A program made the translations under genes and the position numbers. From Fictibacillus phosphorivorans (GTDB taxonomy: Bacteria > Bacillota > Bacilli > Bacillales > Fictibacillaceae): 64,000 nt of DNA. Location of the stretch: the NCBI RefSeq assembly GCF_023715845.1, contig NZ_JAMBOR010000004.1, positions 124,001 through 188,000 on the forward strand, in the 5' to 3' direction. The notes under the pieces were generated by a model. The model made no database searches. It saw nothing but the letters and a program-made list of their open reading frames with translations, and was not told where the DNA came from. Of the stretch, positions 62,425 through 64,000 are shown piece by piece (positions within the stretch are counted from its first letter, which is position 1; each line of letters opens with the position of its first letter).

Positions 62425-63225
62425 TTACCTTTTTCCGTTATTGGCTTCACTATGCAGATATAAAAAACTTTTTACATATTCAAAAACATTTTCACGCTCA
62501 GGTTCATTTAAAACTTCGTGATAAAGAGAAGGAAATTCTTTATACCATTTTTCTTCTAAGCTGATTCCGTTAAACCATCGTTTTACGGCAATTTTGTCTA
62601 CAATTAAATCATCGCCTGCTTGTAGCAACAGTAAAGGGATGTTCGGGAGTGACGAATACTGTTCGAATGCATACTTAATGGAAGCCTTGAGTTCCCTGTA
62701 CCACCTTACAGATACTTTTTTTACAATCAACTTATCTTCTTTATCCCTTACGCGGATCTCTTCATTCCTCGTTACCCCTCCTTCGGGCAAGTTTGCAGGA
62801 AACCTTACTCCAGGGGCGATCTTGTTGAGTAACAGTGAGAGTAGTTCTTTACCCTTTGAAGGATAATAAGCTAGTCCAAGGCATGGTGAGGATAGAACAA
62901 CTGCACATACAGGAAGTCTCTTCTCCATTAACGTACGGATAACAGCGAGTCCACCCATACTGTGTCCTAATAGATACACGGGTAAACCTAGCTTTTCCGC
63001 CTCTAGATACCAGTTCTCAATTGTAAAGATATACTCATCAAAAGTATCAATGTGTCCTCTTCTTCTCGTCGTTGTACCTTGACCAGGCAAGTCTCCAGAA
63101 ACACAGTGAAAACCAACCTCATTCAACTTCTTTATTACCCAGTCGTATCTTCCATGATGTTCGTTAGCACCATGTACGACGACCACTGTACCTTTAGCTT
63201 CCTGGTCTGTTCTCCACGTCCACAC
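62425..63225 (-). CDS. ytpA: Lysophospholipase / phospholipase YtpA (bacilysocin)
   Basis: 266-residue alpha/beta hydrolase that in B. subtilis forms the phospholipid antibiotic bacilysocin by hydrolysing phosphatidylglycerol. Nucleophile elbow GHSMGG (Ser in VYLLGHSMGGLAV), oxyanion segment VVVHGANEHHGRY, catalytic Asp near LLLQAGDDLIVDK and His in YHEVLNEPERE. Start is GTG at 63225 (product MWTWRTDQ, with GAGGGTGG just upstream), which agrees with the B. subtilis N-terminus MWTW; the ORF extends three codons further. Co-transcribed with ytpB. Confidence 0.93.
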   Translation of the reverse strand: MWTWRTDQEAKGTVVVVHGANEHHGRYDWVIKKLNEVGFHCVSGDLPGQGTTTRRRGHIDTFDEYIFTIENWYLEAEKLGLPVYLLGHSMGGLAVIRTLMEKRLPVCAVVLSSPCLGLAYYPSKGKELLSLLLNKIAPGVRFPANLPEGGVTRNEEIRVRDKEDKLIVKKVSVRWYRELKASIKYAFEQYSSLPNIPLLLLQAGDDLIVDKIAVKRWFNGISLEEKWYKEFPSLYHEVLNEPERENVFEYVKSFLYLHSEANNGKR

Positions 63226-63306
63226 AGATTCCACCCTCTTTCCTATTCATACAGGTACACGATTTGTTAAACTATAAGTAATAAAACAATACAGGATGTG
63301 TATATA

Positions 63307-63825
63307 ATGATTTATCCTTATGGAGACAAACAGCCTAAAATTTCAGAAACTGCCTTTATAGCAGACTATGTAACCATTACCGGTGATGTTGAGATTGGTG
63401 AATACTCTTCGATTTGGTTCAACACATCCATTCGAGGGGATGTTTCCCCTACAATAATCGGTAATTATGTAAACGTACAAGATAATTCTGTGCTTCATCA
63501 AAGTCCGAACCGTATTCTTCATTTAAAGGATGGAGTAACAGTTGGACATAGCGTTATTCTTCATAGCTGTACAATTGAGGAAAATGCATTAATCGGTATG
63601 GGTTCATTGATACTGGATGGAGCACACATTGGAAAAGGTGCTTTTATAGGCGCAGGAAGTCTTGTACCTCCCGGAAAAGTGATTCCGCCTAATACACTAG
63701 CATTCGGCCGGCCCGCAAAAGTCATTCGTGAATTAACCGAAGACGATATTAAAGATATGGAACGTATACGTCGGGAATATTATGAAAAAGGACAATATTA
63801 TAAGTCACTTCAGTCTAAACGTTGA
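63307..63825 (+). CDS. ytoA: Gamma-class carbonic anhydrase-like protein YtoA
   Basis: 172-residue left-handed beta-helix trimer-forming protein of the gamma-carbonic anhydrase / transferase hexapeptide family. Hexapeptide repeats are visible throughout, and the three zinc-binding His are in DNSVLHQS, TVGHSVILHSC. Carbonic anhydrase activity of this bacterial group has rarely been shown, so the function is inferred. ATG at 63307 with AGGATG 8 nt upstream; a GTG three codons earlier is in frame. Its 3' end overlaps the converging VOC gene by 11 bp. Confidence 0.93.
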   Translation: MIYPYGDKQPKISETAFIADYVTITGDVEIGEYSSIWFNTSIRGDVSPTIIGNYVNVQDNSVLHQSPNRILHLKDGVTVGHSVILHSCTIEENALIGMGSLILDGAHIGKGAFIGAGSLVPPGKVIPPNTLAFGRPAKVIRELTEDDIKDMERIRREYYEKGQYYKSLQSKR

Positions 63826-64000
63826 ATTCAATTAAGTTACCATCAGGATCACTGACAAAAACTTGATGCCAATCCGTTTTATTATTTGGCTTATTTACAT
63901 ATTTGACACCATGAGCGTCAAGAGTCTTGAGCAGTTTATCCATATCTTCTACCCTAATTGCAAAATGACCGTCTCTACTATCGATCTCAGTCGTATTTCT
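63815..64000 (-). CDS. VOC (glyoxalase/bleomycin-resistance) family protein, 3' end only
   Basis: 61 C-terminal codons are visible; the 5' part lies beyond the window. The translation reads DGHFAIRVEDMDKLLKTL, then WHQVFVSDPDGNLIEFNV and a TAG stop at 63815-63817. The DPDGNLIEF ending, with its metal-ligand Glu, and the HFAIRVED strand with its His are typical of vicinal-oxygen-chelate proteins. Substrate unknown. The stop lies inside ytoA (11-bp overlap), with no terminator between the converging genes. Confidence 0.85.
   Translation of the reverse strand, partial: RNTTEIDSRDGHFAIRVEDMDKLLKTLDAHGVKYVNKPNNKTDWHQVFVSDPDGNLIEFNV

Noticed and set aside
1-64000. Prophage, insertion sequence or genomic island
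   Set aside because: No integrase, transposase or phage structural gene; gene order and base composition follow the Bacillus core chromosome throughout.

Overview
The window is a contiguous piece of a low-GC Firmicutes chromosome of Bacillaceae type. Its gene order follows the Bacillus subtilis rpsD to ytoA region almost gene for gene: rpsD, tyrS, acsA/acuABC, ccpA, aroA, ytxJHG, murC, sftA, ytpQ/ytpP, ytoP, ytnP, trmB, ytzH, ytmP, a type I pullulanase, ytlRQP, ytkP, pepV, murJ (ytgP), ytfP, leuS, ytqAB, ytpBA, ytoA. Other signs agree: strong AGGAGG ribosome sites, many TTG starts, T-box leaders, a preQ1 riboswitch, and matches to CcpA, sigma-B and sigma-D sites. I see no rRNA, tRNA, prophage, insertion sequence or CRISPR array. 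The genus cannot be fixed from the sequence alone.

Layout. 1-4.3 kb: the 5' part of a methionine gamma-lyase gene with a near-ideal cre, rpsD with a structured leader, an aldo/keto reductase, and tyrS with a T-box. 4.3-12 kb: a class A penicillin-binding protein, then acetyl-CoA synthetase acsA divergent from acuABC, the acetyltransferase/deacetylase system that controls it. 12-20.8 kb: mtnN, ccpA, aroA, the ytxGHJ stress operon, an M29 aminopeptidase, murC and a nicotinate phosphoribosyltransferase. 21-34 kb: sftA, ytpQ, queF, ytpP, a PTS EIIC-like membrane protein, a chemoreceptor, mltG, a DUF84 phosphatase, ytoP, and queDEC behind a preQ1-I riboswitch. 34-49.5 kb: small membrane or secreted proteins, ytnP, trmB, ytmP, pullulanase, a lipid kinase, thpR, ytkP, an MFS transporter, pepV, a probable structured small RNA, ytzE, a PRC-barrel protein, an RsuA-type pseudouridine synthase and a DUF6884-like protein. 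49.5-64 kb: murJ, ytfP, cse60, a GGDEF-EAL protein, a rhodanese, leuS with a T-box, an MFS pseudogene, ytqAB, ytpBA (sesquarterpene/bacilysocin genes), ytoA, and the end of a VOC-family gene.

How the genes work together. Carbon catabolite control is a thread: ccpA is present, and cre-like sites sit just downstream of the promoters of the methionine gamma-lyase gene and acsA. Queuosine precursor synthesis is split: queDEC is riboswitch-controlled, while a short queF stands alone under its own promoter. Cell-wall genes (class A PBP, murC, mltG, murJ) are scattered through the window.

The most unusual features are non-coding. Two intergenic regions (7344-7470 and 29108-29229) each carry six degenerate units with a spacing of about 20-21 bp (two helical turns), but with different core words (TGCGCGAA and CGCTCAAA). 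A promoter-terminator unit at 46.9-47.1 kb looks like an unassigned structured RNA. Two copies of a GC-richer interspersed repeat share an identical 18-bp core.
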